A stretch of DNA of 64,000 nt from Flavobacteriia bacterium (GCA_947490145.1 CANLGD010000003.1:37227-101226); one strand, 5' to 3'; positions 52,431-62,924 are shown, counted from the stretch's first letter. Made by a program: numbers and translations. The notes: generated by a model not told the origin, from the sequence alone.

Positions 52431-53948
52431 GAGATTTAAAATTTTAGTTGAAAAATTTTGATAAGTTATTGGTCTCAAAAAACGAAAAATTGCATCTTTA
52501 CCCACTGCAGTAAACCTAGAATCGGTTGTGGCAGGAAATGGACCGCCATGTGTCATTGACTCGCAAACCTCTACTCCAGTTGGAATTCCGTTCCAAATTA
52601 GACGTCCAACTTTTTGATTTATTTGCTTCAAAAAATCAGAATTACGAACCAAATCCTCTTCATTTGAAAAAATACTTGCCGTTAATTGTCCTTTTAAATA
52701 TTCTGAAATTTTAAGAAATTCTAATTCATTTTTACAACTCACAATCAAACTGTGTGCTCCAAAAACTTCTTCTTGCAAATGTTCGCTTTCCAAAAATGTT
52801 TTTGAAGAACAAAAACTCAATTTTGGATAACTAAAATTAGCCTTTAAATCTTTAGTTTTAACTAATTGCAAAACTGATTCCAAATTTTCAATTTTTCCAG
52901 CATTTTCGGAGTATTTTTTGAAAATGTTTGGGTGCAACATTGCCTGCGAATCTTGTCTACCTAGAAGTACTTTCAAATCTTCAACAAAAGCAACTGATTT
53001 AGGTGTTTCAACTAAAATTATCAAACCAGGATTTGTACAAAATTGTCCTGCATTTAATTGAATGGAATTCACAAGTTGGCTAACTAATCCATTCGTTTCA
53101 AGTACACTTTCAAAAATGAAAATCGGGTTTACACTTCCCATTTCAGCAAAAACTGGTATTGGTTCTTCTCGATTTTGAGCCAAGCGATAAATTGACATTC
53201 CACCCATAAAACTTCCCGTAAAACCAACTGCTTTTATATCTTTATGCAAAATTAATTTCTGTCCTAATTCAATTCCATTAGAATTCAAATTAGAGAAAAT
53301 TCCGTCTGGCATATTTGTTTCTATTGCGGCTTCCAGCACTAATTGTGCAACTAAATCTCCAGTTCCAGCGTGCATTGGATGACTTTTTACAATCACTGGA
53401 CAACCAGCCGCAAGCGCAGAGGCAGAATCTCCACCAATAGTAGAATATGCAAAAGGGAAATTACTAGCTCCAAAAACAACAACAGTTCCTAATGCTTGCA
53501 AATATTTTTGTAAATGTGGTTTTGGATTGTGTTTTCTGCCAAAATCTACCTTTTGTTCAGAACAAAAATTCCAATTTTCTTGAGAAATTAGATTTGCAAA
53601 TTCATTTAACTGATGAATTGTTCTATTTAATTCAATTTCTGCTCTATTGTCAGGCAAAGCAGATTCCAAACAATAAATTTCTTTTAAAAATAAGCGATTT
53701 AGATCTAATTTTTCTGCAATTTTCAGCAAAAATCCAGCCCTAATTTTTCCATTTATACTTGAAAATTCTGAAAAGCTTTTTTTTGCTTTTTGAACAGCTA
53801 AATTGATATCATTATCAGACGATTCATAAATTTCAAATGAATTTTCGCAATTTAAAATTGGGTCGAATGTTTTAAAAGAATTCTCTTTTCCACTCGAGAA
53901 TGAATCGGAAATTTCGTACCCAATTTGACTTTTACCGAGTATTTTCAT
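52419..53948 (-). CDS. aldehyde dehydrogenase (alpha-ketoglutaric semialdehyde type)
   Basis: 509 residues. The N-terminal part (residues 1-130) is typical of the NADP-dependent ketoglutaric semialdehyde or 2,5-dioxovalerate group. 'FGASNFPFAYSTIGGDSASALAAG' and 'VIVKSHPMH' form the cofactor site, 'AVGFTGSFMGG' follows, Glu lies in 'FAEMGSVNP', and the catalytic Cys in 'NAGQFCTNPGL'. Sugar-acid or hydroxyproline genes, its usual company, are absent here, so the substrate is uncertain. Confidence 0.86.
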   Translation of the reverse strand: MKILGKSQIGYEISDSFSSGKENSFKTFDPILNCENSFEIYESSDNDINLAVQKAKKSFSEFSSINGKIRAGFLLKIAEKLDLNRLFLKEIYCLESALPDNRAEIELNRTIHQLNEFANLISQENWNFCSEQKVDFGRKHNPKPHLQKYLQALGTVVVFGASNFPFAYSTIGGDSASALAAGCPVIVKSHPMHAGTGDLVAQLVLEAAIETNMPDGIFSNLNSNGIELGQKLILHKDIKAVGFTGSFMGGMSIYRLAQNREEPIPVFAEMGSVNPIFIFESVLETNGLVSQLVNSIQLNAGQFCTNPGLIILVETPKSVAFVEDLKVLLGRQDSQAMLHPNIFKKYSENAGKIENLESVLQLVKTKDLKANFSYPKLSFCSSKTFLESEHLQEEVFGAHSLIVSCKNELEFLKISEYLKGQLTASIFSNEEDLVRNSDFLKQINQKVGRLIWNGIPTGVEVCESMTHGGPFPATTDSRFTAVGKDAIFRFLRPITYQNFSTKILNLLIS

Positions 53949-54081
53949 TTGGACTTAAATTGATAAAATAATCTGATGTGTTAATAATTTAACATTTGAG
54001 ATGTAACAAAAAATACTTTTTGAATTTACAACAATAAAAGATGAAAATATCTTTTTGAAACAACGAAGAAGTTATGATTAT

Positions 54082-54333
54082 TTAAGCTTCTTGAAGGTCA
54101 AAAGTATAGCTTTCCATTATCTGATTAGAAAGCAATTTAAGACAAGCAGCATCTACTTTTTCGTTAGCCAATTCTTTGGAATCTGCGTCGACAAATAAAC
54201 GAATGTGTCTTCCAACACGAACTCCTGTAATTTCAGCTAAACCAATATTTTTCATACTGTTTGTTACTGCTTTTCCTTGTGGATCTAAAAGTGCATCTAA
54301 TGGCATTACATCGATTTCAGCTTTGTATTTCAT
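54082..54333 (-). CDS. purS: phosphoribosylformylglycinamidine synthase subunit PurS
   Basis: 83 residues from ATG 54333, the PurS length. 'KAEIDVMPLDALLDPQGKAV' and 'NIGLAEITGVRVGRHIRLFV' are the two strand-helix units of the PurS dimer. In bacteria with split FGAM synthases, PurS bridges PurL and PurQ; neither is in the window. The start lies 17 bases inside pssA, so translation is probably coupled to it. Confidence 0.88.
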   Translation of the reverse strand: MKYKAEIDVMPLDALLDPQGKAVTNSMKNIGLAEITGVRVGRHIRLFVDADSKELANEKVDAACLKLLSNQIMESYTFDLQEA

Positions 54334-55138
54334 GTTTTTTTCTTTTAAATAAATTATCAAATATGGATAAAACTAAGTACAAAATTACAATAATTCCTAA
54401 AGACCAATACAAGGTTAATGGAATTATTAGTGAACAAATTAGTAAGAAAATGAAACGAATCTCATTTCCTTTCCACTTAAAGTGTTTGAATTTTAATGAA
54501 AATATGGGAATTTCTGAAACTAAAAGAATAGATAGAACTAAAATTAAAGGAATTATAAAAAAGGGCTGCATTACTAATTCTCTTGCAATAAAGTTTACTG
54601 AACCAGCGTCAAAATCTTGTGCTAAAATGAGAGGAAAAGTACACAATAAAAGAGTATTTGCAGGAGTATTCAAACCAATAAAACCCTCTACTTGTCTTGT
54701 ATCTAAATTGAATTTAGCTAAACGAAACATCGAAAAAACGGGGATTAAAAGAGCAATCAATACTTCGAAATGAAATTGTTTAAAAATAATATTTATCCAA
54801 TGTTCAAATTTCTCATATTCACAAGTAGCACAATCGAAAAAATTATCATTTCCACTCGAGATATTTAATAAAATTACAAACATCATTATCCCTGGTGCCA
54901 AACCAAAAGTGACCATATCAGCCAATGAATCCAATTGCTTACCAAGTTCGCCTTGTTGTTTCAAAAGTCTTGCAATAAATCCATCTAAAAAGTCAAAAAT
55001 AGCACCTAAAAATATCGGATATGGAGCTAAATCAATTCTTCCACTTAATGTAAGTAAAATAGAAAAAATTCCACATACCATGTTGGAAGCTGTCAACAAA
55101 TTTGGTATATTAAACATTGAAAAGCTATTTTTATTCAT
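54317..55138 (-). CDS. pssA: CDP-diacylglycerol-serine O-phosphatidyltransferase
   Basis: 273 residues, with about eight hydrophobic stretches. The CDP-alcohol phosphotransferase motif is complete in the first cytoplasmic segment: 'DFLDGFIARLLKQ' then 'GELGKQLDSLADMVTFG', matching D-G-x2-A-R-x8-G-x3-D-x3-D with two catalytic Asp. The pathway makes phosphatidylserine, the precursor of phosphatidylethanolamine. It overlaps purS at the 3' end. A -7 box lies at 55191-55198 in the divergent spacer with porV. Confidence 0.92.
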   Translation of the reverse strand: MNKNSFSMFNIPNLLTASNMVCGIFSILLTLSGRIDLAPYPIFLGAIFDFLDGFIARLLKQQGELGKQLDSLADMVTFGLAPGIMMFVILLNISSGNDNFFDCATCEYEKFEHWINIIFKQFHFEVLIALLIPVFSMFRLAKFNLDTRQVEGFIGLNTPANTLLLCTFPLILAQDFDAGSVNFIARELVMQPFFIIPLILVLSILLVSEIPIFSLKFKHFKWKGNEIRFIFLLICSLIIPLTLYWSLGIIVILYLVLSIFDNLFKRKKHEIQS

Positions 55139-55190
55139 TTGTGAACTTTTTTTTTATTAAAAATCGTTACTTTAGCAACATATTTGCAGA

Positions 55191-55224
55191 CAAAATTAAC
55201 AAAGCATTGCTATTTTATTGCAAA
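55191..55224 (-). promoter_or_regulatory. promoter candidate of pssA (-7 TAATTTTG, -33 TTTG, 22-base spacer)
   Basis: CAAAATTA at 55191-55198 reads TAATTTTG on the minus strand, and CAAA at 55221-55224 reads TTTG. The 22-base spacing is 3 longer than usual. I see no equally good box facing porV, though TTACTTTAG lies on the plus strand near 55169. Confidence 0.45.
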
Positions 55225-55302
55225 TAAAACAATTTTTTTCTCTTTTTTGAGTTTATAAGTTAAAAAGAAACGGCTAATACCCGTGAAAAAATATAAAATT
55301 TT

Positions 55303-56412
55303 ATGTTAGACAAAAAGGTCATTTTAATCGTTTTAAGTTTCATCTCAGTTTTAAAGCTGAGCGCCCAAGATAAAGTTGCACCAAAATATTCAAATGAATT
55401 TCTTCAAATTGGAGTTGGAGCAGATGCATTGGGTTTATCCAACGCTGTTGTTGCATCAACTGGAGGAGCAAGTTCTGGATATTGGAATCCCGCAGGATTA
55501 ACAAACGTGAATAAATGGTTGGAGATTAATGCCATGCATTCTGAATATTTCGCTGGGATTGCAAAATATGATTACTTGGGTTTAGCAAAAACAATTGATT
55601 CATCAAGCGCCTGTGGCTTTTCCTTTATTCGTTTTGCTGTTGATGATATTCCAAATACAACTCAGTTGATTGATAATGCTGGTAGAATTGATTATGATCG
55701 TATTTCAACATTCACTGCAGCCGATTATGCTTTTTTGTTTTCTTATGCGAGAAAAATGAAAATTGAAGGATTAAGTGTTGGTGGAAGTTTTAAGATAATT
55801 CACAGAAAAATTGGAGATTTTGCAAAATCTTGGGGATTTGGAATCGATGCTGGTGCAAAATATCAAAAAGGAAAACACTGGAAACATGGTCTGATGGTTC
55901 GCGATGTTACTTCAACTTTTAATGCATGGATTTTTAACCTGAATGATGAAATGAAAGAAGTTTTTGTTAAAACAGGAAATGTTCTTCCACAAAATGGATT
56001 AGAATTGACTTTGCCAAGAATTATTTTGGGTTCGCAAGGAAAATATGATTTAGGTAAAAAAGGAATTTATGTTGCAGGAGAATTAGACATGGCAATAACT
56101 TTAGATGGAAAAAGAAATGTTTTAATTAAATCAAAACCATTTAGTATCGACCCATACATGGGAGTTGAATTTGGATTTAAGAACTTTGTTCAATTACGAT
56201 TTGGAGTTGGAAATATTCAAAAAATAAAAGATTTTGATGATAAAGAAAGTTTAACAATTCAACCAAACATTGGATTTGGATTAAATATTAAGAATTTTTA
56301 TCTAGATTACGCTTTCACAGATATTGGTGATGCTTCAGTAGCGTTATATTCTCATGTTATTTCTTTAAGAATAAAATTAAATAAACCAGCTCCGCAAGGA
56401 ACTGCTAAATAA
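55303..56412 (+). CDS. porV: T9SS outer-membrane shuttle protein PorV
   Basis: 369 residues. The leader MLDKKVILIVLSFISVLKLS precedes a 14-stranded FadL-like barrel with the PorV landmarks 'EFLQIGVGADALGLSNAVVA' and 'GGASSGYWNPAGLTNVN' near residue 50-65. PorV binds cargo CTDs, carries them from the translocon to the sortase and is a core T9SS component. It is 27 bases from the porU-type gene. PorQ is a close paralogue, but the porU linkage favours PorV. Confidence 0.93.
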   Translation: MLDKKVILIVLSFISVLKLSAQDKVAPKYSNEFLQIGVGADALGLSNAVVASTGGASSGYWNPAGLTNVNKWLEINAMHSEYFAGIAKYDYLGLAKTIDSSSACGFSFIRFAVDDIPNTTQLIDNAGRIDYDRISTFTAADYAFLFSYARKMKIEGLSVGGSFKIIHRKIGDFAKSWGFGIDAGAKYQKGKHWKHGLMVRDVTSTFNAWIFNLNDEMKEVFVKTGNVLPQNGLELTLPRIILGSQGKYDLGKKGIYVAGELDMAITLDGKRNVLIKSKPFSIDPYMGVEFGFKNFVQLRFGVGNIQKIKDFDDKESLTIQPNIGFGLNIKNFYLDYAFTDIGDASVALYSHVISLRIKLNKPAPQGTAK

Positions 56413-56439
56413 AATACTTCATCATAAAATATTCAAATT

Positions 56440-59400
56440 ATGAATAAAATCATATTTTTAATACTTGTATTATTTTCATTTTTAAGTAACTATTCATTTT
56501 CACAAACATACGGAAATGAATGGATTAATTACAATCAAACTTATTATAAATTCACTTTAATCAATGAAGGGATTTATAAAATTGATTACCAAACACTTCA
56601 AAATGCTGGAATTAATATGACTTCAATTAATTCAGCGAATTTTCAATTGTTTGGGAGAGATAAAGAAGAACCAATATATGTAGTTGATCAAGGAGATAAT
56701 AGCTTTGATGCAGGAGATTATTTTATGTTTTATTTTGAAAAAAATAATGGATGGCTTGATTCAGCAGTTTATGAAGATCCTAATACCATTGGAAACCCGG
56801 CATTTTGCATGTTTAGTGATTCTATTAATTATTTTTTCTCAATAGGCACAACAACAAATAATTTAAGATATACTTTAGAAATGACAACTCAAAATGGTCT
56901 AGATGTCAGTTTTCCAACTGTTTCACCATATTGCATTGTTAAAACCGAATTTGCCTCAACCTTAAGGTACAATGAAGGGAAAATAACTGGTGGAATTTTT
57001 CTTTCTCAATTTTCTCCTGGAGAAGGGCTATCTAGTGGACTCTTGGAAAAAGGCACAACAACAACATATAATTTTAATACACCAAATAAATACTCCGGAG
57101 CAGGAGCACCGCAAGTTACTTTTCATGGTAAATCAAATTCCAATTCCGATGCAGAAGCAACTTTAAATCCTGCTTTTAATCATCATTTGGTTTGGACCTT
57201 AGGAAATGGTGCCTTTACAGATACATTAACAGATACAATTTTTGGAGGTTATAAGCAAATTATTACAAATAAAACAATTCCTCTATCATACATTAATAAC
57301 GGAACAACCTCAACAAATTTTTATATAAAAGATGACATAGGAGCAGTTACTGATTTTCAGTCATTCAGTTATATGTCTTTAACTTACCCTAGATTGACAA
57401 ATTTAAGCGGTGCAAATAAAGACAAATTTACGATTGTCAACAACCCATTTCAATCGAAAGCTCATTTGGAATTAACTTCAACCGGAATTACAAATCCCTT
57501 AATTTTTGTACGTGGCACAAATAATTCCTATTTCGTTGTTCCTCTCTCTGCTGGAGCTAATAATTGGAGTGCATTAGTACCTACTGATAATCAAAGCAAA
57601 GAAGTTATTTTTCAAGATGCGAGTCTACTGATGACTGTTTCTAGCATCTATCCAGTAAATGGTAATGGAATTTTTACAAATTTTGTAACCATTGATTTAG
57701 ATTCTGCAGATATAATGGTTTATCATAAATCTTTAGATTCAGCTTCACAAGTATATGCAAATTATAGACGATCTTTTGCAGGCGGTTCTTACAATGTCAT
57801 AATGGCAAATATTGAAGAACTTTATTTGCAGTTTGGTGGAGGAATACCAAAACACAATGCTGGAGTTAGAAGATTTTCTCATTATGTATATAAGAATTCT
57901 AACATTAAACCCGTGGCTCTAACTTTATTGGGAAAAGGTTATACAACAGCTGCGATTAAGGCATCACCTTATTTATATCCTTTAAGTCTAATTCCACCAT
58001 TTGGGCATCCTGGAAGTGATATTTGTTATACTTCAGCTTTAGAAGGTTCCAGCTTAGCCCCCTTAATTCCAACAGGAAGAATTTCAATTGAGACCCAACA
58101 GCAATTAATTGATTATTTAGACAAATTAAGAACCTATGAAGAACAACAAAATCAAGGTGATGTTTACAGTAATGAAACGAAAGATTGGCAAAAACAAATA
58201 ATTCATTTCAGCGGGGGTAATCCTGGAAGTCAAGCAGATGGATTTTTCGCTTATATGGAAGGTTTTAGATCAATAATTGAAAATGCTTATTTTGCAGGCC
58301 ATGTTACTACATATAGGAAAGTATCAACTGACCCTTTGAATCCTAGCCTTTTGAGTCAATTAAGTAATCAACTTATGAATGGCGTATCATTAATCAATTT
58401 TTTTGGACACTCAAGTTCAAATGGCTTTGACCTATCAATAGATTCACCTGATAATTGGGGAAATAGTGGGAAATATCCTATTGTAATTGGAAATGGTTGT
58501 CATTCTGGTGATATATACACCAATGACACGCCATCATTTGGAGAGCAATTAATAAGAACTCCACAAGAGGGCGCAATTGCGTACATTGCCTCAACAGACA
58601 CTGAATACGATATTAGTGTTAGAGAATATTGCACGGAATTATATAAACAAATGTCACCAAAAAATTATGGATTACCGATTAGTCATCAAATTCAAAAAAC
58701 AATACAGACAATTGAAGCAACTATTAATCCTGATTATTCATTACTAAAAGGAACAATGGGTGCCACAAATCTAAATGGTGACCCGCTTTTAAGATTAAAT
58801 TGGCATGCAAAACCTGAAATTCATGTAACTGAAAAATCACTATATTTTTTTCCAGAAGAAATAAGTTTAGATGATGATAGCATTCAAGTAAATTTGGTAA
58901 TTAAAAATCTTGGAAAATCAGTTACAGATACTTTTGAAGTACAAATAAAAAGAGCTTTTCCTAATTCAAGTATAGATTCTATTTATACTTTTGAATACGC
59001 ACAATTAAATTATGTTGACACTTTAACATTTAAAATTCCAACTCAAGCAAATGTCGCAACTGGAATTAATACCATATCAGCAAAAGTTGATTTGCCGGAT
59101 GGCAGCAATGGTGGAGTAGTTGAAGAACAATATGAAGAAGTAATTAACAATGGTGTAGTCAAAAATCTTTTTTTAAAGCTAGATGCAATTATTCCAATTT
59201 GGCCATATGAATTTGCGGTTATACCAGGTGAAAAGGTAACTTTAAAAGCTTCAACTGTAAATCCAATTGGTGAAATGAAAACTTATCATTTTGAATTAGA
59301 TACAACTGATGAGTTTAATACACCTTTCAAATTACATAGAACTTTTTCAGCCTTGGGTGGTATAAAAGAAGTTCAATTTAACGAATGGCTTGATGAAAAT

Positions 59401-61596
59401 AACATTCAAAAAGACTTTATTTGTCAAGATAGCGTAGTTTATTTTTGGAGAACTGCAATTGATAGCTCTGTTCTTTTCTGGAACGAAAGTTCATTTCAAT
59501 ATATTGAAGGTAAGGAAGGTTGGGGACAAGACCATTTTTTTCAATTTAAAAAGAATAATTTTACTTCCGTTAAATACGACAGAAATTTGAGAAAACGCTA
59601 TTTCCAATCCTTTCCTAGGGAATTAGTTTGTGATGTTTATGATCATGCATCAAATGTAAATCTTACAAGGTATTTAATTGACGGACAACAAATGGAATAC
59701 GGAATGTGGCAATTAGCACCGTCATTGCATCTAGTTGTAATCGACCCTGTAACTCTTAAACCATGGAAAAATATAAATAATACACCAGGATATCCCGATA
59801 GCGAACCTGGTCATTATCTTGGCAATGCAAATCATTTAGGTACGGCAAGATGGTGGAGACAAGAAAGTTATTTTATTTACAGGCAAGATTCAACTGGCTT
59901 ACATAATTTAAAAGACGCTTTACTTTCTATTCCACAAGGATATTATGTAATGGTTTATTCTGTAAATTATGCTGATTATTCGCAGTGGGATGCACTTTGT
60001 CCAACGCTTTATACTGCTTTAAATAACCTAGGAAGTTCAATAATTCAACCTGGACTTGATGAAAATTCATTTATTTTCTTTACTCAAATTGGTTCCCCAT
60101 TAAAAAAGCAAGAAATTATTTCAACAATAGTAAATGAAAAAATATCCCTTACCGTAAATATATTAAGTACGGAATACATTGGGGAAGAAACATCAACTTT
60201 AATTGGTCCAGCATCGGATTGGAAAACATTGTATTGGAAACAAAATCCATCAGAAATAATTACTGGAGATTCTACAGTTCTTCAGGTTGATATGTACAAT
60301 GCAGAAGGAGTTTTATCAAATAGTTTTGATACAATTTTCTCTCTCAATGATTCCATTATTGATTTAGAAAATTTAATTGATGCAAATATTTATCCATTTA
60401 TACAGTTAAAAGCAAAGTATTCTGATACTTTAACATTCACACCTGCACAAAATGATAGATGGCATGTGCTTTTTACTCCTATTCCTGAAGCGGCAATAGA
60501 TGGAACAAATGGTTACGTATGGCTTCCGAAAGTGGACACTTTGAATGAAGGTGAAGAATTTAAATTTGCAGTTGATGTGAAAAATATTAGTAATTTCGAT
60601 ATGGACTCACTGTTGATTTCATATTATATTGAAGATGAAAATCATGTTAAAAATTTCATTGCGTATCCACGACAAGACTCTTTGAGAGCAGATCAAACAA
60701 TGAGAGATACCATTACCTTCTCAACACTAGGATTACCAGGCGTTAATTCACTGTGGGTTGAAGTAAATCCTTATATCAATGGAAGTTTAGTGCAAACCGA
60801 CCAACTAGAACAATATCATTTTAATAACTTACTTCAGATTCCATTTTATGTAATTGGAGATGATGTTAATCCAATTTTAGATGTAACTTTTGATGGAAGA
60901 CATATCTTAAATAGAGATATTGTCAATCCAAAAAGTGAAATACTTATAACTTTAAAGGATGATAATGATTTCTTAGTTATGAATAATATTACCGACACAA
61001 CTTTATTTGGTGTTTTTGTAACTTCCCCAGATGGTGTTCAAAAAAGAATTCCTTTTACAGATGCGAATGGTTTTCAAGTAATGCAATGGATTCCTGCAGA
61101 ATCAAAATTTAAAAAGTTTAAAATAATATATCCAGCTGCATTTGATCAGGATGGAATATATGAACTTTTAGTTCAAGGTTCTGATAGAAGTGGAAATCTT
61201 TCAGGAGATTTGCAATATAGAATACAATTTGAAGTTATCCACGAATCTTCCATTACCGCTTTGATGAATTATCCAAATCCATTTAGCACTAGTACGCGTT
61301 TTGTCTTTACGTTGACTGGATCTGAAATTCCAGATGAATTTTTGATTCAAATTATGACTGTTTCTGGAAAAGTAGTAAGAGAAATTACGGAAGATCAACT
61401 TGGACCAATTTATATTGGTCGAAATATTACTGAATATGCTTGGGATGGTGCAGACGAATTTGGAGATCCCTTAGCAAATGGAGTTTATCTATATCGTGTC
61501 TTAAGCGAGATGAACGGAGAAGAAATAAAACATCGAGATTCTGGCGCTGATCAATATTTCAAAAAGGACTTTGGGAAAATGTATATAATTAGGTGA
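56440..61596 (+). CDS. porU: T9SS sortase PorU-type C25 (gingipain-like) peptidase, long form
   Basis: 1718 residues, longer than the PorU proteins of about 1100-1300. A leader (MNKIIFLILVLFSFLSNYSF) is followed by an N-terminal beta region, then the C25 domain with catalytic His657 in NFFGHSSSNG and Cys687 in GNGCHSGD, the His-Cys dyad of gingipains. C-terminal Ig-like domains (about residues 800-1580) precede a FlgD-Ig-like end ('NYPNPFSTSTRFVFTLTG', 'YAWDGADEFGDPLANGVYLYRVL'), which differs from a true CTD. PorU cleaves T9SS tails and attaches A-LPS. The length and layout resemble a 'PorU2' variant, by recall. Confidence 0.85.
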   Translation: MNKIIFLILVLFSFLSNYSFSQTYGNEWINYNQTYYKFTLINEGIYKIDYQTLQNAGINMTSINSANFQLFGRDKEEPIYVVDQGDNSFDAGDYFMFYFEKNNGWLDSAVYEDPNTIGNPAFCMFSDSINYFFSIGTTTNNLRYTLEMTTQNGLDVSFPTVSPYCIVKTEFASTLRYNEGKITGGIFLSQFSPGEGLSSGLLEKGTTTTYNFNTPNKYSGAGAPQVTFHGKSNSNSDAEATLNPAFNHHLVWTLGNGAFTDTLTDTIFGGYKQIITNKTIPLSYINNGTTSTNFYIKDDIGAVTDFQSFSYMSLTYPRLTNLSGANKDKFTIVNNPFQSKAHLELTSTGITNPLIFVRGTNNSYFVVPLSAGANNWSALVPTDNQSKEVIFQDASLLMTVSSIYPVNGNGIFTNFVTIDLDSADIMVYHKSLDSASQVYANYRRSFAGGSYNVIMANIEELYLQFGGGIPKHNAGVRRFSHYVYKNSNIKPVALTLLGKGYTTAAIKASPYLYPLSLIPPFGHPGSDICYTSALEGSSLAPLIPTGRISIETQQQLIDYLDKLRTYEEQQNQGDVYSNETKDWQKQIIHFSGGNPGSQADGFFAYMEGFRSIIENAYFAGHVTTYRKVSTDPLNPSLLSQLSNQLMNGVSLINFFGHSSSNGFDLSIDSPDNWGNSGKYPIVIGNGCHSGDIYTNDTPSFGEQLIRTPQEGAIAYIASTDTEYDISVREYCTELYKQMSPKNYGLPISHQIQKTIQTIEATINPDYSLLKGTMGATNLNGDPLLRLNWHAKPEIHVTEKSLYFFPEEISLDDDSIQVNLVIKNLGKSVTDTFEVQIKRAFPNSSIDSIYTFEYAQLNYVDTLTFKIPTQANVATGINTISAKVDLPDGSNGGVVEEQYEEVINNGVVKNLFLKLDAIIPIWPYEFAVIPGEKVTLKASTVNPIGEMKTYHFELDTTDEFNTPFKLHRTFSALGGIKEVQFNEWLDENNIQKDFICQDSVVYFWRTAIDSSVLFWNESSFQYIEGKEGWGQDHFFQFKKNNFTSVKYDRNLRKRYFQSFPRELVCDVYDHASNVNLTRYLIDGQQMEYGMWQLAPSLHLVVIDPVTLKPWKNINNTPGYPDSEPGHYLGNANHLGTARWWRQESYFIYRQDSTGLHNLKDALLSIPQGYYVMVYSVNYADYSQWDALCPTLYTALNNLGSSIIQPGLDENSFIFFTQIGSPLKKQEIISTIVNEKISLTVNILSTEYIGEETSTLIGPASDWKTLYWKQNPSEIITGDSTVLQVDMYNAEGVLSNSFDTIFSLNDSIIDLENLIDANIYPFIQLKAKYSDTLTFTPAQNDRWHVLFTPIPEAAIDGTNGYVWLPKVDTLNEGEEFKFAVDVKNISNFDMDSLLISYYIEDENHVKNFIAYPRQDSLRADQTMRDTITFSTLGLPGVNSLWVEVNPYINGSLVQTDQLEQYHFNNLLQIPFYVIGDDVNPILDVTFDGRHILNRDIVNPKSEILITLKDDNDFLVMNNITDTTLFGVFVTSPDGVQKRIPFTDANGFQVMQWIPAESKFKKFKIIYPAAFDQDGIYELLVQGSDRSGNLSGDLQYRIQFEVIHESSITALMNYPNPFSTSTRFVFTLTGSEIPDEFLIQIMTVSGKVVREITEDQLGPIYIGRNITEYAWDGADEFGDPLANGVYLYRVLSEMNGEEIKHRDSGADQYFKKDFGKMYIIR

Positions 61597-61662
61597 AAAT
61601 GATAACTAAGAAGTTGTTATTTAATTTGAATAATTACCCTTAAAAAAAGTTTTATTGCAATT

Positions 61663-62913
61663 CTAAAAAAACCGGCAACTAAAAATCGCAGTATCATCGA
61701 CAAAATTACGTGTTGCTTTCCATTCTTGAAGTTTAGAAAAAATCAAATTATTCAAATCTTCCATTTTTAACGGATAATAAGAATGAACCAATTTCACTAA
61801 TCTTTCTAATTCGAAAAATTCGTTTTTTTCATTCTCTAATTCAATAATTCCATCAGTATATAAAACCAAAGTAGTATTTGTTCCGATTTCTATTTTTCCT
61901 TCGTTAATAAATGGTAATTCATCAAACATTCCTAATCCTACGCATCCATCCTCAAGCAATGTAATCGATTTTCCATTGGTTAAAAAAGGTGAATTATGTC
62001 CAGCATTGATGTAATTTAGTTCCCTGCTCTCAATGTTATAATGTGCCACAAAAAAAGTAATGAACTTCTCCCCTTTTGAACTTTTCAGCACAATTTTATT
62101 CAATTCCTCGATTAAAAATCGTAGTTCAAAACGTTGGTAAGAAAATAATGTCCTTATGGTTGCTTGAAAATTCGCCATCAATAATGCTGCGCTAATTCCT
62201 TTACCTGAAACATCTGCAATACAAATAATGTATTCTTCGTCGTTTAATGGAATAAAATCATAATAATCTCCACCAACCTCGTGTCTTGGAATGTATTTTG
62301 CAGATATATCTAATCGTCGATTTGATGGTAAATCTGAAGGAAAGAGTAACTTTTGCATTTCAGAAGCAATTTCCAAATCTTTTTTTATTCTTTCTTGCAC
62401 AATTCCAAGTTTTGTCATGCGCTTATTTTCAATCGCAACAACAATAATATTGGTGAGGGTTTGAATAAATCTCAATCGGAAATTATCAGTTTCATTACTC
62501 AAAATTTTATCATCGGATTTCAAATTTTCTATTCCTGAAAAAAGAAAATAAGCCAATGCCTCATTTTTATGAAAAATTGGTACTACTACATCAAATTCAT
62601 TTATAATTGGAGACAAAGAAGATTGAATTACCGTAATTTCTTTGAATCTTTTTAATTCTTTTTCAACATCAATATCTTTTGCTTTTCCTTTAAATCCAAC
62701 TTTCAATAGCAAATTCCAATCATCTTGTTTGTTAAACAACAGGAATTTAGAAAGTCCAATTTGCTCTTTTAAAATAAATTCAAAAATTTTTGTTAATTGC
62801 TCAACAGATTGATTCGTATTTATAGCATTCGTTATTTCCAACAAAGAATTTAGTCTAAACTCATTGTCATAAATTTTCTGCTCCAAATCTGAAATCAATC
62901 TTTCTTGCATCAA
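61663..62913 (-). CDS. GAF-SpoIIE serine phosphatase
   Basis: 416 residues, no membrane helix. Residues 1-170 read as a GAF-like sensor with a leading coiled coil; 171-416 form a SpoIIE/PP2C phosphatase with 'HEVGGDYYDFI', 'IADVSGKGISAALLMANFQA', 'VLYTDGIIELEN' and 'DDTAIF', which provide the metal-binding Asp residues. Such RsbU/RsbP-like enzymes usually dephosphorylate an anti-anti-sigma (STAS) protein. A STAS-like gene exists in the window at 35.4 kb, but no link is shown. It is 11 bases from lpxD and converges on porU. Confidence 0.9.
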   Translation of the reverse strand: MMQERLISDLEQKIYDNEFRLNSLLEITNAINTNQSVEQLTKIFEFILKEQIGLSKFLLFNKQDDWNLLLKVGFKGKAKDIDVEKELKRFKEITVIQSSLSPIINEFDVVVPIFHKNEALAYFLFSGIENLKSDDKILSNETDNFRLRFIQTLTNIIVVAIENKRMTKLGIVQERIKKDLEIASEMQKLLFPSDLPSNRRLDISAKYIPRHEVGGDYYDFIPLNDEEYIICIADVSGKGISAALLMANFQATIRTLFSYQRFELRFLIEELNKIVLKSSKGEKFITFFVAHYNIESRELNYINAGHNSPFLTNGKSITLLEDGCVGLGMFDELPFINEGKIEIGTNTTLVLYTDGIIELENEKNEFFELERLVKLVHSYYPLKMEDLNNLIFSKLQEWKATRNFVDDTAIFSCRFF

Positions 62914-62924
62914 TTTTACTAATT

